Source: Pantoea sp. Mb-10
GTDB lineage: Bacteria; Pseudomonadota; Gammaproteobacteria; Enterobacterales; Enterobacteriaceae
Length of the DNA stretch: 64,000 bases
Reading direction: 5' to 3'
NCBI RefSeq assembly: GCF_021272205.1
Contig: NZ_JAJSDX010000005.1
Span: 1 to 64,000, forward strand
Shown: one piece after another, positions 15,801-24,243 of the stretch
Position numbering within the stretch: position 1 is the first letter of the stretch
Layout: the number at the start of each line of letters is the position of its first letter
Made by a program: the position numbers and the translations under genes
Notes under the pieces: generated by a model
Told to the model about the DNA's origin: nothing
Seen by the model: only the letters and a program-made list of their open reading frames with translations
The model's database searches: none

Positions 15801-16049
15801 TTATTTACGGCCTAACAGGAAGCCGATGATCACACCGACGCTGGCCGCGACGGCCAAACCGGTGGTGGGATTGTCGCGCACGGATTTCACCATGCAGGCT
15901 GCTGCATCCTGCACCGCGTAGCTGGCCTGCGCCGGATAGCGGCGCGCAGCACCGCGTGCCTGATGCTTATGCGAGCCAATCGCCTCGCCAAATTTCTCCT
16001 GAATTGCGCCTGCCGCTTCATTCAATTTTGCTTCCGCTCTATCAGTCAT
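15801..16049 (-). CDS. CsbD/YqjD-like ribosome- or stress-associated small protein
   Basis: The 82-residue protein starts at ATG 16049 with GGGAG in front. The N-terminal half (TDRAEAKLNEAAGAIQEKFGEAIG) resembles CsbD-type amphipathic repeats. The C-terminal part, KSVRDNPTTGLAVAASVGVIIGFLLGRK, is the single membrane anchor with GxxxG and RK end typical of the ElaB/YqjD/YgaM (DUF883) family, which tether inactive ribosomes to the membrane in stationary phase. The fusion-like mix of the two patterns makes the exact family uncertain. Stress induction is likely for such proteins but no site was identified. Confidence 0.75.
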   Translation of the reverse strand: MTDRAEAKLNEAAGAIQEKFGEAIGSHKHQARGAARRYPAQASYAVQDAAACMVKSVRDNPTTGLAVAASVGVIIGFLLGRK

Positions 16050-16208
16050 AGTGACTCCCTGCTGGTTGTGAATGTTATGTTTCAGCGTAGTAAGAGAACC
16101 GGCAGGCGGCAACCCGGTCACCGGTTAGAATGTAACAGCGGTTTGCAGAAGGACATTTATGCACCAAAATTGAAGTGGGCTACATAAAAAACAGGAAAGG
16201 GGGGAGAG

Positions 16209-16415
16209 ATGAAACGCGATGTGCTTAGCGATGACGATTACGATGAGGTGTGCCGGGTGGTGGGTGATGCGGTGATTGTGCTGGCCGAGAGCGGCCACGA
16301 CACGCATAGGACGGACATCACGCGTCTGCTCACGCGCACGCGCCAGCAGCGCGCCCATGATGAGCGCGATGAGCAGCGGATGCTCGAGCACGCCATCCGG
16401 CTGGTCAAGCCTTAA
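16209..16415 (+). CDS. FumD-like small protein (DUF2767)
   Basis: The 68-residue protein reads DYDEVCRVVGDAVIVLAESGHDTHRTDITRLL, which lines up with E. coli FumD (YREMCRVVGKVVLEM, then ITH-like spacing and LRTAL). GGGGAGAG precedes the ATG. FumD has a poorly defined role; in E. coli it lies in the fumarase region, whereas here no fumarase is adjacent (fumA is at 37817). It overlaps the stop of the converging next gene by four bases. Confidence 0.7.
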   Translation: MKRDVLSDDDYDEVCRVVGDAVIVLAESGHDTHRTDITRLLTRTRQQRAHDERDEQRMLEHAIRLVKP

Positions 16416-16972
16416 GCCATGCCGGAGGGGGTGCGCTGCGCCGAATACCATGTGACCAGGAAGTGGCGCAGATGATCAAAGCACCATTCGGCGTCCTCAG
16501 CCTGCTGGCAATAGTAGCGCACGGTGATCTTTTCATAATGCTGCTGCCGCAGATTGAGCGGCGACCATCCCCAGTCCAGTACCGCTCGGGCATAATTGAT
16601 GAGCGCACCTGACGCCAAACCGTGCTGCGCCTCCTGCTGGCCAAGATACGTTTCAAACGCCACATCGAGCAGTGGTCCGGCCTGCGCGCTCTCTGCGCAG
16701 TAGGTCGGACGAAACGCGACATCAATAAATCCGCACACGCCGTTTTCACGCTGCTGCCAATCGCAGGCCAGCGTCATAAACAGACCGTCCTGCAAATTCA
16801 CCTCTTCCAGCAAACGCCGCAGATTTTCGGAGTGATGGCCTGGCACGATCTCCTCGATGCGTTCCGTTTCGCGCGTTAGATCAAACCCGCAGGGGTTGAC
16901 CGAGCCATCGGGCTGGGTAATCGCGGGAAAGGGGAAGTCGATGTAGCCGTTATTGTCGAGACGCTTTTCCAT
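16412..16972 (-). CDS. Conserved hypothetical protein
   Basis: The 186-residue product (a GTG four codons upstream is an alternative start) is soluble, acidic and without signal peptide or repeats. I do not recognise a domain. Features are a cluster of aromatic residues at the end (HYEKITVRYYCQQAEDAEWCFDHLRHFLVTWY) and several Cys. It is a single gene between the converging FumD-like gene and a lipoprotein gene in the same direction 60 bases upstream. Length and even codon use suggest a real gene. Confidence 0.65.
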   Translation of the reverse strand: MEKRLDNNGYIDFPFPAITQPDGSVNPCGFDLTRETERIEEIVPGHHSENLRRLLEEVNLQDGLFMTLACDWQQRENGVCGFIDVAFRPTYCAESAQAGPLLDVAFETYLGQQEAQHGLASGALINYARAVLDWGWSPLNLRQQHYEKITVRYYCQQAEDAEWCFDHLRHFLVTWYSAQRTPSGMA

Positions 16973-17032
16973 ATGCCATTCCACAAATCAACGAAGTCTG
17001 ACCATACGCCTTCTTCGGCAAGGACGCACGGC

Positions 17033-17362
17033 TTATGGGCACGTCCAGGTGATCAACGCATCCTGATAAGGATTAATCAGACGAAACTGCTTGTCTGATA
17101 AACGTTGGGCGGTAAAGCCCTCGGGCGTAACCGCAGAGGGCACATAGAGAAAGCGATCGGTAGAGTGCAACGCGCCGCTGTTTACCGTCACGTCATCACG
17201 CGTCACGGTAAAGGCGTTAACCAGATCAAAAATGCGTGCCTGAGTATATCCCATCGATTGACCGGAGAGACTGGCGACTTCGCCGGGGCAGTCAACGCCT
17301 TTTGGCGTGGAGCTGCAGCCTGCCAACAAGAAAAGCGCCATGAGGGTGCTGAGTCGCAACAT
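17033..17362 (-). CDS. Small lipoprotein, unknown function
   Basis: Starting at ATG 17362 (AGGA upstream) the 109-residue product opens with MLRLSTLMALFLLAGCSSTPKG, a type II signal with lipobox LAGC; Cys-16 would be lipidated. Ser at +2 favours outer-membrane sorting. The mature part is a small soluble domain ending ITWTCP, with a second Cys pair (DCPGE and TCP) that could form a disulfide. No family recognised. A longer frame upstream lacks a signal and is not used. Confidence 0.75.
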   Translation of the reverse strand: MLRLSTLMALFLLAGCSSTPKGVDCPGEVASLSGQSMGYTQARIFDLVNAFTVTRDDVTVNSGALHSTDRFLYVPSAVTPEGFTAQRLSDKQFRLINPYQDALITWTCP

Positions 17363-17560
17363 GATGTGGTCCTGATTCGTTCCCTGGTTTGCCATGGCTC
17401 GCACTTCGCCCTGAGTAAGGATAATAGCAGTTTTGCTGCCGTGGCTCATTTGCCTTTGCACAATTGTTAAGCGGTAAGAATGTAAAAGGGTGACTTTGCT
17501 AGCAGGTAAACGGTATTCTTGCCAGCATTGCGCACAATTAAGCAAAGCAAGGGTAGATTT

Positions 17561-17740
17561 ATGAAAGAAGAAGAAGCCAATTTAATGATTCTTCAACACG
17601 CTATCGACAATCTCGAGGCCGACAAAAAGCAGCAAGTGTTGCACTGCGTCGCCGCCATTCGTGAGGCGATGAGTCCATTCAATGCCGAAGCTGCCGGGCT
17701 GGCTTTAATGCTGGTGGCCGCCCAAACCGCTGCTGAATAA
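17561..17740 (+). CDS. Small conserved hypothetical protein
   Basis: A 59-residue product with ATG at 17561 after AGGGT. It begins with acidic KEEEANLMILQHAIDNLEADKKQQVLHCVAAIREAM, likely two amphipathic helices, and ends LALMLVAAQTAAE. Not recognised; possibly a small regulator or protein-binding helix pair. It stands alone, converging on the DUF4186 gene four bases beyond its stop. Confidence 0.6.
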   Translation: MKEEEANLMILQHAIDNLEADKKQQVLHCVAAIREAMSPFNAEAAGLALMLVAAQTAAE

Positions 17741-17743
17741 CCA

Positions 17744-18103
17744 TCACGCGCGGGTTAATTCTGTTACCAACCAGCGGTGAATGATGCGCACCACATAGTG
17801 CTGTTGTTCCGCCGACAACGGCTGATGTGCAGCGATGCCATGCCATTTTGCCAGGCAGCCCCGACAGCAGGTCGCGGTGGCATGCTGGGCGATAAATACC
17901 GGATGTCCGCGCATTGGCGTTTGCTTGCCGTCATTTTTCGGCTCTGCGGCCGCCAGTCGCTGCTGTACAAAGTCGCCGGCGTGACGATCAATGATCTCGG
18001 GTCCTTTCTCAATGCAGTATTGCCGCTCTTTGGCACCCAAATGAAAACGGCGACGGAAGGGTGACCGCGCCAGCCGGGCAAACAGATGATTTTCGTTTTG
18101 CAT
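17744..18103 (-). CDS. DUF4186 family protein
   Basis: The 119-residue protein carries the family's conserved core PMRGHPVFIAQHATATCCRGCLAKWHGI, with His and Cys residues spaced as a metal site (H-x5-H...CC-x2-C...H), then HYVVRIIHRWL. The first part LFARLARSPFRRRFHLGAKERQYCIEKGPEII is also typical. Function is unknown; a metal-binding or nucleic-acid role is guessed from the Cys/His cluster. Single gene, start ATG at 18103. Confidence 0.8.
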   Translation of the reverse strand: MQNENHLFARLARSPFRRRFHLGAKERQYCIEKGPEIIDRHAGDFVQQRLAAAEPKNDGKQTPMRGHPVFIAQHATATCCRGCLAKWHGIAAHQPLSAEQQHYVVRIIHRWLVTELTRA

Positions 18104-18202
18104 ACTCTCCTCCGGGCGCGATCATAGCGCATTCATCTTTATCCTGGTTCACATTCCGCAGCGCTTTGTTAACGTGGAGACGAAATGTAGAAGGAGGAAC
18201 CG

Positions 18203-18424
18203 ATGAAAAAAACGCTCTGTTTTATCGCGACGTTTAGCCTTGGCCTGGCGTTAGCAGGCTGTGCTTCAGATCACGTGTTGCAAACCACCGACGGTAAAAC
18301 CATCGTGGCGCAAGGTAAGCCTGTGGTGGATGAAGACACCGGCATGATTACTTACAAAGATATCGATGGCAAAGAACAGCAGATAAACCGGAATCAAATC
18401 AAAGAGATGAACTCGGTTAACTGA
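18203..18424 (+). CDS. YgdI/YgdR family lipoprotein
   Basis: The 73-residue protein starts with a lipoprotein signal ending LALAGCASD (lipidated Cys about 20). The mature part, VLQTTDGKTIVAQGKPVVDEDTGMITYKDIDGKEQQINRNQIKEM, is the short SH3-like domain of the YgdI/YgdR (DUF903) family. Asp at +2 after SC? is not present (Ala follows Cys), so outer-membrane sorting is expected. GGAGGA lies upstream of ATG 18203. Role unknown; the family is abundant in enterobacterial envelopes. Confidence 0.85.
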   Translation: MKKTLCFIATFSLGLALAGCASDHVLQTTDGKTIVAQGKPVVDEDTGMITYKDIDGKEQQINRNQIKEMNSVN

Positions 18425-18557
18425 TCTGCTCAGTTCCCTCGCTTTTAACCGCCGCCTGCCGCATGCGGGTGGCTCATTCAATCCCGCCGCCTAAGTGTGT
18501 TACGCTTCCTGCTCAAAACCTCAATAAAATCATCACGTCACTTGCAGGGAGACTCTT

Positions 18558-18941
18558 GTGAAGGCGATCCTACCCGTTCTTGGCCTACTGGCCTGTCTCA
18601 GCGCGCCCGCATGGGGTGAAACCGAATTCCAAATTACCTGTCCAGGCCGACCCACCATGACGGTAGGACGCGCCGAGTACGGCTTAAGCACGCTGATGTG
18701 GCCGAAACACCACTTTCAGGTGGCGGCCGGGCAGCAGCGTACGCGATTAAAACAGGGCGACAAGGTCGCCATCACCCGCTTTCGCAACGGCGACCAGCTC
18801 ATCGTGAACCAAGACACCGATGAGACTTTTTTTGTGTTCGCCAACAGCAACAAACTGCTGGAATGTATGCGCAGTGAAAAGCGTGACGTTGAAGTGCTCT
18901 CTCTGGAGCGCAACGACAATAGCCAGCGTCCTAATGCCTGA
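18558..18941 (+). CDS. Secreted protein of unknown function
   Basis: The 127-residue product, starting with GTG at 18558 after GGGAG, has a signal peptide (ILPVLGLLACLSAPAWG, cleavage about residue 20). The mature part of about 107 residues is beta-rich with two Cys (ITCPGRP and LLECMRS) likely joined by a disulfide in the periplasm. I recognise no family. It lies 18 bases before a GNAT acetyltransferase gene in the same direction and may be cotranscribed with it. Confidence 0.7.
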   Translation: MKAILPVLGLLACLSAPAWGETEFQITCPGRPTMTVGRAEYGLSTLMWPKHHFQVAAGQQRTRLKQGDKVAITRFRNGDQLIVNQDTDETFFVFANSNKLLECMRSEKRDVEVLSLERNDNSQRPNA

Positions 18942-18959
18942 TTGCTTCTGGAGATCGCC

Positions 18960-19373
18960 ATGGAAATGCACGTCACCGCTGCCGTAAGTCAGCAAGATTT
19001 AGACGACATGCGGTTAGCTCTCACCGCGTTTAACAGCCGTCACATCGACATTAATGAGATCAGCCCGCTGGGCGTTTTTATTACCGACGCTAACGGGCAT
19101 AAGTTAGCCGGATTAACGGGCACCACCTGCGGTAACTGGTTGCGGATTGATATGCTGTGGGTCAGCGACGGGCTGCGCGGGCAGGGCAAGGGGAGCGCGC
19201 TCATACGCGCGGCGGAAGCTGAGGCGCGCGCCCGAGGGTGCTGCTATGCGCAGGTGGATACCGCAAGCTTTCAGGCGCGGCCCTTCTATGAAAAGCTGGG
19301 CTACACGCTGCGTTTCAGCCTCAGCCACTATCCGCGCCATCATCAGCGCCATTACTTGACCAAACCGCTTTAA
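18960..19373 (+). CDS. GNAT family N-acetyltransferase
   Basis: The 137-residue protein (ATG at 18960 with TGGAG upstream) shows GNAT motifs: strand 4 to acetyl-CoA loop IDMLWVSDGLRGQGKGSALIRAAEAEARARG, where RGQGKGS is the pyrophosphate-binding Q/RxxGxG/A loop, then CYAQVDTASFQARPFYEKLGYTL, the motif B segment with the catalytic-region Tyr. It transfers acetyl groups to an unknown amine. It ends next to the converging metallo-hydrolase gene with no gap. Confidence 0.88.
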   Translation: MEMHVTAAVSQQDLDDMRLALTAFNSRHIDINEISPLGVFITDANGHKLAGLTGTTCGNWLRIDMLWVSDGLRGQGKGSALIRAAEAEARARGCCYAQVDTASFQARPFYEKLGYTLRFSLSHYPRHHQRHYLTKPL

Positions 19374-20039
19374 TCAGCGCAGGAGAGAGTGCTGGCGCAC
19401 ATCCAGCGGCGACTGCTCCGCTTCATCAATGGCCGCCAGCCAGGTTTGCAGATCAACCTGCATCCAGGAAAGGTGCCCGCGCGTGGTGCTCATTAACACC
19501 ACATCCGGGCGCAGGCCTCGGTAAAACTCCAGCGAATCGCGCAGTTCCGCCGGGCTGCTCTCCGGCACTAACACGCTGATCCAGCGATCGTAATCGCGGG
19601 TAAGCGTGTCGCCCACGAACAAGTAGGTGTGACCGAGCGGCGATTGATACAGATAGCTGGCGCTGCCGGGCGTATGGCCAGGCGTGGGCAGCAGGTGAAC
19701 ATCGCCGAAATGCGTCTCCTGCTGGCTAAAGGTTTCATCCGGCTCCACCATCAGGCTGACCGGCCCTAATGAGCGGCTATGACAATACAGCGCGCTGCTA
19801 AAACGCTGTTGGATCAGGCGTGCGCCGGGCGCGGCCTCATGCCAATGGGTGAGGTAATGCCGGATCACGCCACCGGCATCGGCAATGACTTCGTGGTCGA
19901 GCGGGTTTTCAACCCGGCCAATCAGCAAATTACCGCGTGGATGCTTGAGCATAAAGCCGTGCATCATGATGTCATTCGCTTTCTCTACGGCAGGAAATTC
20001 CGGCGTGGAGATCCACAAGTCTTCGTACAGTGGCTTCAA
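19374..20039 (-). CDS. Metallo-beta-lactamase-fold hydrolase with altered active site
   Basis: The 221-residue protein has the MBL fold order: LLIGRVENPL, then THWHEAAPG in place of HxHxDH, LLPTPGHTPGSASYLY (third-site His), FVGDTLTRDY (bridging Asp) and a C-terminal STTRGHLSW with the last His. The second and third ligands of the first motif are changed (HWHEA), so zinc binding may be partial or the enzyme may act on unusual substrates. ldcA lies 23 bases upstream on the same strand, so the two may be cotranscribed. No signal peptide: cytoplasmic. Confidence 0.8.
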   Translation of the reverse strand: MKPLYEDLWISTPEFPAVEKANDIMMHGFMLKHPRGNLLIGRVENPLDHEVIADAGGVIRHYLTHWHEAAPGARLIQQRFSSALYCHSRSLGPVSLMVEPDETFSQQETHFGDVHLLPTPGHTPGSASYLYQSPLGHTYLFVGDTLTRDYDRWISVLVPESSPAELRDSLEFYRGLRPDVVLMSTTRGHLSWMQVDLQTWLAAIDEAEQSPLDVRQHSLLR

Positions 20040-20062
20040 TGTCGGTCTCCTGCGACAGCGGT

Positions 20063-20986
20063 TCAGCGCAGCGTGGGGTGGCCGGTAAACGCGAGCTGCG
20101 CGGCACCGTCTTGACAGGTTAGCGTGGCGCTGGCACCCAGCGCTAACGTCACCGTGTCGGTATCATGACCAAACGCCAACTCGCTCACCACCGGGATCTG
20201 ATACTCATCACGAATGCGCTGCCAAACGGTGGCAAAGTCAAAGCCGTTGTCATACGCCGATAGCGCGGTGCTGGTAAAGCTGCCGGTAACGATCGCCCGT
20301 TGACGGGCAAGAATACCGCTCTGGTGCAGTTGAATCAGCATGCGTTCAATGCGGAACGGGTGCTCGTTCACATCCTCGATCACCAGAATGCCGCCGTCAA
20401 TCTGCGGCATCCACGGTGTGCCGATTAGCGTCGTGATCATGGCCAAATTACCGCCCCACAGCGTGCCTTGCCAGCGTCCGTTATTCGGGCTTTCGCTATG
20501 CCAGTTTACCTTGACTGTAGGCGATGTCAGCGCCTGCCAAAAGTGGGAATGGGTAAATTCAGACAATGTCGGCGCACCAAAATTGCCCGCCAGCATCGGT
20601 CCGCTAAAGGTCATGAGGCCGGTTTGCGCCAGCAGCGCCAGCTGAATAACGGTAAAATCGCTGTGCCCGCAGAGCGCCACAGGCTGATTCAGCAGCCGAC
20701 GCTGCAACCCCACATAATCCAGCTGGTCCAGCAGGCGCGAGGCGCCATAGCCGCCGCGCACCGCGAGCACAATATCCGGCAGCGTGGGGAGCTGGGCCAG
20801 CTGATTGATGTCTGCCAGCCGTTCTCTATCGTCACCCGCGAAGCGTTGAAAACGACGCGTGATAGCCGCTTGGTTCTCGACGGTATGACCTTCAGCCTGC
20901 AGGCGCGCCACGGCGCACGCGGCGGCGTCTTGATTGTGGCAGTAGCCAGAAGGGGCGATAAGACGAATGGAGCGAGCGGTGAGCAT
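20063..20986 (-). CDS. ldcA: Muramoyltetrapeptide (LD-) carboxypeptidase
   Basis: The product is 307 residues from ATG 20986, chosen because AGCAGG sits nine bases upstream and because LdcA proteins begin just before IRLIAPSGY. Peptidase S66 features are LAVRGGYGASRLL, the nucleophile Ser in LCGHSDFTVIQLAL, Glu in ILVIEDVNEHPFRIERML and His in LAFGHDTDTVTLALG. It removes the terminal D-Ala from recycled tetrapeptides in the cytoplasm. It is divergent from emtA, as in E. coli, where both act in peptidoglycan recycling and turnover. Confidence 0.94.
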   Translation of the reverse strand: MLTARSIRLIAPSGYCHNQDAAACAVARLQAEGHTVENQAAITRRFQRFAGDDRERLADINQLAQLPTLPDIVLAVRGGYGASRLLDQLDYVGLQRRLLNQPVALCGHSDFTVIQLALLAQTGLMTFSGPMLAGNFGAPTLSEFTHSHFWQALTSPTVKVNWHSESPNNGRWQGTLWGGNLAMITTLIGTPWMPQIDGGILVIEDVNEHPFRIERMLIQLHQSGILARQRAIVTGSFTSTALSAYDNGFDFATVWQRIRDEYQIPVVSELAFGHDTDTVTLALGASATLTCQDGAAQLAFTGHPTLR

Positions 20987-21146
20987 AGCGGGCATCCTGC
21001 TGAAAAGGGCCTGGCGTGAGGACAAAATGCGTCAGCGACGTCACGAAAGCGGCCCCGTTGGCGTGAATTAGGATTAACGGCAATGTTGTATTGCGGTCGT
21101 GTCAGTATGATAGCCTGCGCTAACCTCATTACGGAACCCAAAATAA

Positions 21147-21779
21147 GTGAAAATTCGACTACTTATGCTATCAGCGCTGTTACTCGCGGGCTGTGCAAGC
21201 GAGCCGGAAAAAAATATCGTGGTCCCGCAAAAAAATACCCCTTTAACGCAGGCACCGCCGTCTAAAGTCAATGATGCCTGGTCCCTGTTTGCCGAAGATG
21301 CCGCCAGTCATTATGGCGTTGATCAAAAATTGATTAGCGCCATTATCAGTGTCGAATCCGGTGGAAATCCGCGTGTGATAAGCCGCTCCAACGCCGTCGG
21401 CCTGATGCAGATTAAAGCGGCAACCGCCGGGCGTGAAGTGTATCGCGCGCAGGGCCGTCGGGGGCAGCCGAGCGCCTCAGAGCTGCGCGATCCGGCGCGC
21501 AACATCGATATTGGCGCGGCCTATCTCAAGATTTTACAAGACTCCGCCCTGGCAGGGATCCGCGATCCTTTAACCCTGCGTTACGCCACGATCGTGTCTT
21601 ATGCCAACGGTGCGGGGGCGCTGCTGCGCACCTTCTCACGCGACCGCGATCGCGCCATTGCGATGATCAACGCCATGACGCCAGACGAGTTTTATCAGCA
21701 CGTGCAAAACAAACACCCGGCCGCGCAGGCACCGCGCTACTTGTGGAAAGTCACCACGGCGTATCGCACCATCGGCTAA
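21147..21779 (+). CDS. emtA: Membrane-bound lytic murein transglycosylase E (EmtA/MltE)
   Basis: The 210-residue protein begins with GTG at 21147 and a lipoprotein signal, LLMLSALLLAGCASEPE, giving outer-membrane anchoring. The SLT domain follows: LISAIISVESGGNPRVISRSNAVGLMQIKAATAGREVY (catalytic Glu in VESGG), RNIDIGAAYLKIL and YANGAGALLRTFS. E. coli MltE is 203 residues with the same layout. It cuts glycan strands endolytically to give anhydromuropeptides. It is divergently placed to ldcA as in E. coli. Confidence 0.93.
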   Translation: MKIRLLMLSALLLAGCASEPEKNIVVPQKNTPLTQAPPSKVNDAWSLFAEDAASHYGVDQKLISAIISVESGGNPRVISRSNAVGLMQIKAATAGREVYRAQGRRGQPSASELRDPARNIDIGAAYLKILQDSALAGIRDPLTLRYATIVSYANGAGALLRTFSRDRDRAIAMINAMTPDEFYQHVQNKHPAAQAPRYLWKVTTAYRTIG

Positions 21780-21814
21780 TGCTCGGCAGGCGACGTCTGC
21801 CGCCTGCCAATTAA

Positions 21815-22936
21815 CTACTGCTGTGCCGTTGCTGCGGTGGAGGGCTCCTCGGCGATATTGATGCGCGGCAGGACGCCGCCGGTGAACGCCACGTGTCGCA
21901 TAGGGAAACCAAAGCGGATCTGCTGCTCCTCTAGCGTCGCCATGATCTGCAGATTGATCTCCTGCTGGACATCCATGTACGTGTTGTAGTCGGCGCTTAG
22001 CACAAAGTACACGACCTCAAACGTAAGTTGCGATTCATCAAACGCCAGAAAATGGGCGCGGTCAAAGCGCGTATTGGGCACCCCCTCGATAATGCCCTTC
22101 ACCCGATCGCCAATCTGGCGCACTTTCTCCGCAGGCGTATCGTAATGAACGCCAAATTTGAACACGATGCGGCGCTGCTGCATGCGCTTATAGTTGTGGA
22201 TGGTCTGCTGCAACAAAATGGTGTTCGAACAGACAATCTGCTCCCCGCCAAGGCTGCGCAGCCGCGTGGTTTTTAGGCCAATGTGCTCAATCGATCCGGC
22301 GATATCGCCAAACACGATAAAATCACCGTGTTCAAACGGCTTGTCGAAGCCGATGGCCAGCGAGGCAAACACATCGCTTAAGACCGTTTGAATCGCTAAC
22401 GCGATCGCGATCCCGCCCACGCCCAAGCTGGCAACCAGCGCCGTGATGTCGATGCCCATATTGGAGAGGATGGCCAGCAGCATCATCACCCACACCACCA
22501 TGCGCAGCAAAATGCCCAGAATTACCGTGGTCACCGGATTACGCACGTGCAGCGGATCGCGCAGTAGGCTGTGCAGCCACAGGCGGATGCCGCAATCCAG
22601 CCACAGGGTCAGCTGCAGAATCAGCGCCAAAAACCAGCCGTGCGCAATCGTCACGCTCCAGCTGGGGGGAAGATCAATAAATTTTAGCGTGATAAGCAGC
22701 GAGAAGATCAGCAGCAGCAGTTGGCTGGTGCTGCGCAGAATTTCCACCACAATACCGGTGATGCGCAGATGGCGCTGTTCGCTGTAGCGGGCGATGCGGT
22801 TGGAGACAAAGCGGATAATGTTGCGCAGCAGCCACCAGATAACCAGCGTGCCCAAGACAACCACGAGGCTGTTAATCCAGAAAGTGTGATTAAAAAACAG
22901 AAAGTGTAAGCGTTCGGCGGAAAGCCAGTTTTCCAT
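21815..22936 (-). CDS. MscS-family mechanosensitive channel
   Basis: Starting at ATG 22936 (AAGGAGA eight bases before) the protein has 373 residues. About four hydrophobic helices precede the pore helix and beta domain: ITALVASLGVGGIAIALAIQTVLSDVFASLAIGFDKPFEHGDFIVFGDIAGSIEHIGLKTTRLRSLGGEQIVCSN is spread over residues ~170-250 and is classic MscS. A short C-terminal Ala/Thr-rich tail follows. It does not match YbdG, the other family member at 14141. It replaces the E. coli neighbours between emtA and ycgR. Role: osmotic release or ion-gated adjustment; the exact subtype was not identified. Confidence 0.85.
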   Translation of the reverse strand: MENWLSAERLHFLFFNHTFWINSLVVVLGTLVIWWLLRNIIRFVSNRIARYSEQRHLRITGIVVEILRSTSQLLLLIFSLLITLKFIDLPPSWSVTIAHGWFLALILQLTLWLDCGIRLWLHSLLRDPLHVRNPVTTVILGILLRMVVWVMMLLAILSNMGIDITALVASLGVGGIAIALAIQTVLSDVFASLAIGFDKPFEHGDFIVFGDIAGSIEHIGLKTTRLRSLGGEQIVCSNTILLQQTIHNYKRMQQRRIVFKFGVHYDTPAEKVRQIGDRVKGIIEGVPNTRFDRAHFLAFDESQLTFEVVYFVLSADYNTYMDVQQEINLQIMATLEEQQIRFGFPMRHVAFTGGVLPRINIAEEPSTAATAQQ

Positions 22937-23023
22937 TGGGGATATTCTCCTTGCTGGGGACGGTAAAAGAAGCAAGGAGAAAGCATAGCTTATCGCGACC
23001 TGACTGCGACCGCGACGGCGTGA

Positions 23024-23770
23024 TTACTGAAAGCGGGTGGCCTTATCGCGCGCCTGGCGCTCCAGCGCGAAGATTACCTGCTGCAGCTGGCGCTCCTGTA
23101 CCGGATCGATAGCAATAAAGCGGAAGCTGAGACGCGGCGTCACGCGGGTTTCGTTTTTGCTGGTAATGACGCTGCGTTCGCCAATCTGCAGCAGTTGGGC
23201 GGTCACGGCAAAGTGGCCGTATTCGCCCAAATCAACGCGTAAATTATCGAAGCGATCGCCGTTATGCAGATCGTCCGGCAGGGCTTCGTCAACCAGCACG
23301 CCGGCGCCACCCACCGATAAGTCCTGCAGGCGGAAGCGCACTGGATTGCCATTCGGCCACTGCGCGTGACAGTAAAACGTTGGCTCGATAGGGACACCGA
23401 TGCGGAAGAACTCGCGGCGTTGAATCTGCCACAGCAGCTCGGGCAGCGGCGCGGCAAAGGCGGGCAACCCCTCATATTCTGTCTGTTCGAGGTTAGACAG
23501 GCTAAATTCGACTTTCGCGCCGTACGTTTCCGCGGTGATGTTGACCTCGCCGCTTTCCAGCGCCAGCTGGTTATCCAGTTGATTACTGCCGAGGTCGAAA
23601 ATGAGGCGATCTTCGTCGGCAAATAGCATACGGCTGATAAACTGACCGCGCGCAAAGCTGGCCATCAGCGGTGCCTGGATCCGCAGTAAATCTTTCATGA
23701 CGTTAAGCACGGCCAGCGTGCCGCGTTTTAAATATTGTTCGTTGTCCGCTTCTTTCACGTCCTGCTCCAC
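23024..23770 (-). CDS. ycgR: Flagellar brake protein YcgR (c-di-GMP binding, PilZ)
   Basis: The 248-residue protein has the YcgR-N domain (LAVLNVMKDLL to about residue 108, including ETYGAKVEFSLSNLEQTEYEGLPAF) and a C-terminal PilZ domain with the c-di-GMP motif RREFFRIGVP (RxxxR) and LQDLSVGGAGVLV (D/NxSxxG). With c-di-GMP bound it slows flagellar rotation. The GTG at 23770 is one option; GTG at 23758 has a better ribosome site (GGAGCAGG close by). flhDC-motA in the same window (62444-64000) would control it, as ycgR is a flagellar-regulon gene in E. coli, but no sigma-28 promoter was verified. Confidence 0.92.
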   Translation of the reverse strand: MEQDVKEADNEQYLKRGTLAVLNVMKDLLRIQAPLMASFARGQFISRMLFADEDRLIFDLGSNQLDNQLALESGEVNITAETYGAKVEFSLSNLEQTEYEGLPAFAAPLPELLWQIQRREFFRIGVPIEPTFYCHAQWPNGNPVRFRLQDLSVGGAGVLVDEALPDDLHNGDRFDNLRVDLGEYGHFAVTAQLLQIGERSVITSKNETRVTPRLSFRFIAIDPVQERQLQQVIFALERQARDKATRFQ

Positions 23771-23938
23771 TTCGGGATGGGTCTAATATGAATACACGCG
23801 CTTGAACGATTATCGACGGCGGCGTGTAAAGCTTTAATCGACCTGCGGCACTTTCCAGTGACGTTAATCAGGCAGAGCGAAAATCCCTGACTATACTTAC
23901 GCGGTGAACACCTTGATAAATAACGTAAGGAGCAGTAA

Positions 23939-24187
23939 ATGGGTATTCTTTCATGGATTATTTTTGGTCTGATCGCCGGTATTATCGCTAAATGGATCAT
24001 GCCCGGTAAAGATGGCGGCGGATTTATTCTCACCGTGGTACTGGGGATTGTCGGTGCGGTGGTGGGTGGCTGGATCAGTACCCTGTTTGGCTTTGGGAAA
24101 GTGGACGGCTTCAACCTCGGCAGCTTTGCCGTCGCGGTAGTCGGTGCCATTGTGGTGCTGTGGATCTACCGTAAAGTGCGCAGCTAG
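23939..24187 (+). CDS. ymgE: GlsB/YeaQ/YmgE family membrane protein
   Basis: The 82-residue protein begins MGILSWIIFGLIAGIIAKWIMPGKDGGGF and continues with two further hydrophobic segments, the compact three-helix Gly-rich pattern of the transglycosylase-associated family. AAGGAG is seven bases before the ATG. Neighbours match E. coli, where ymgE is next to ycgR and treA. The family is stress-induced and of unknown function; the enzymatic name in databases is historical. Confidence 0.9.
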   Translation: MGILSWIIFGLIAGIIAKWIMPGKDGGGFILTVVLGIVGAVVGGWISTLFGFGKVDGFNLGSFAVAVVGAIVVLWIYRKVRS

Positions 24188-24211
24188 CCAGCGTACAACC
24201 CCTTTAGAAAA

Positions 24212-24238
24212 ACCGCAGCTTACGCTGCGGTTTTTTTT
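24212..24238. terminator. Bidirectional terminator between ymgE and the TonB receptor gene
   Basis: ACCGCAGC-ttac-GCTGCGGT with T8 on the plus side and T5 on the minus side, between two converging genes. Confidence 0.9.
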
Positions 24239-24243
24239 CGTTA

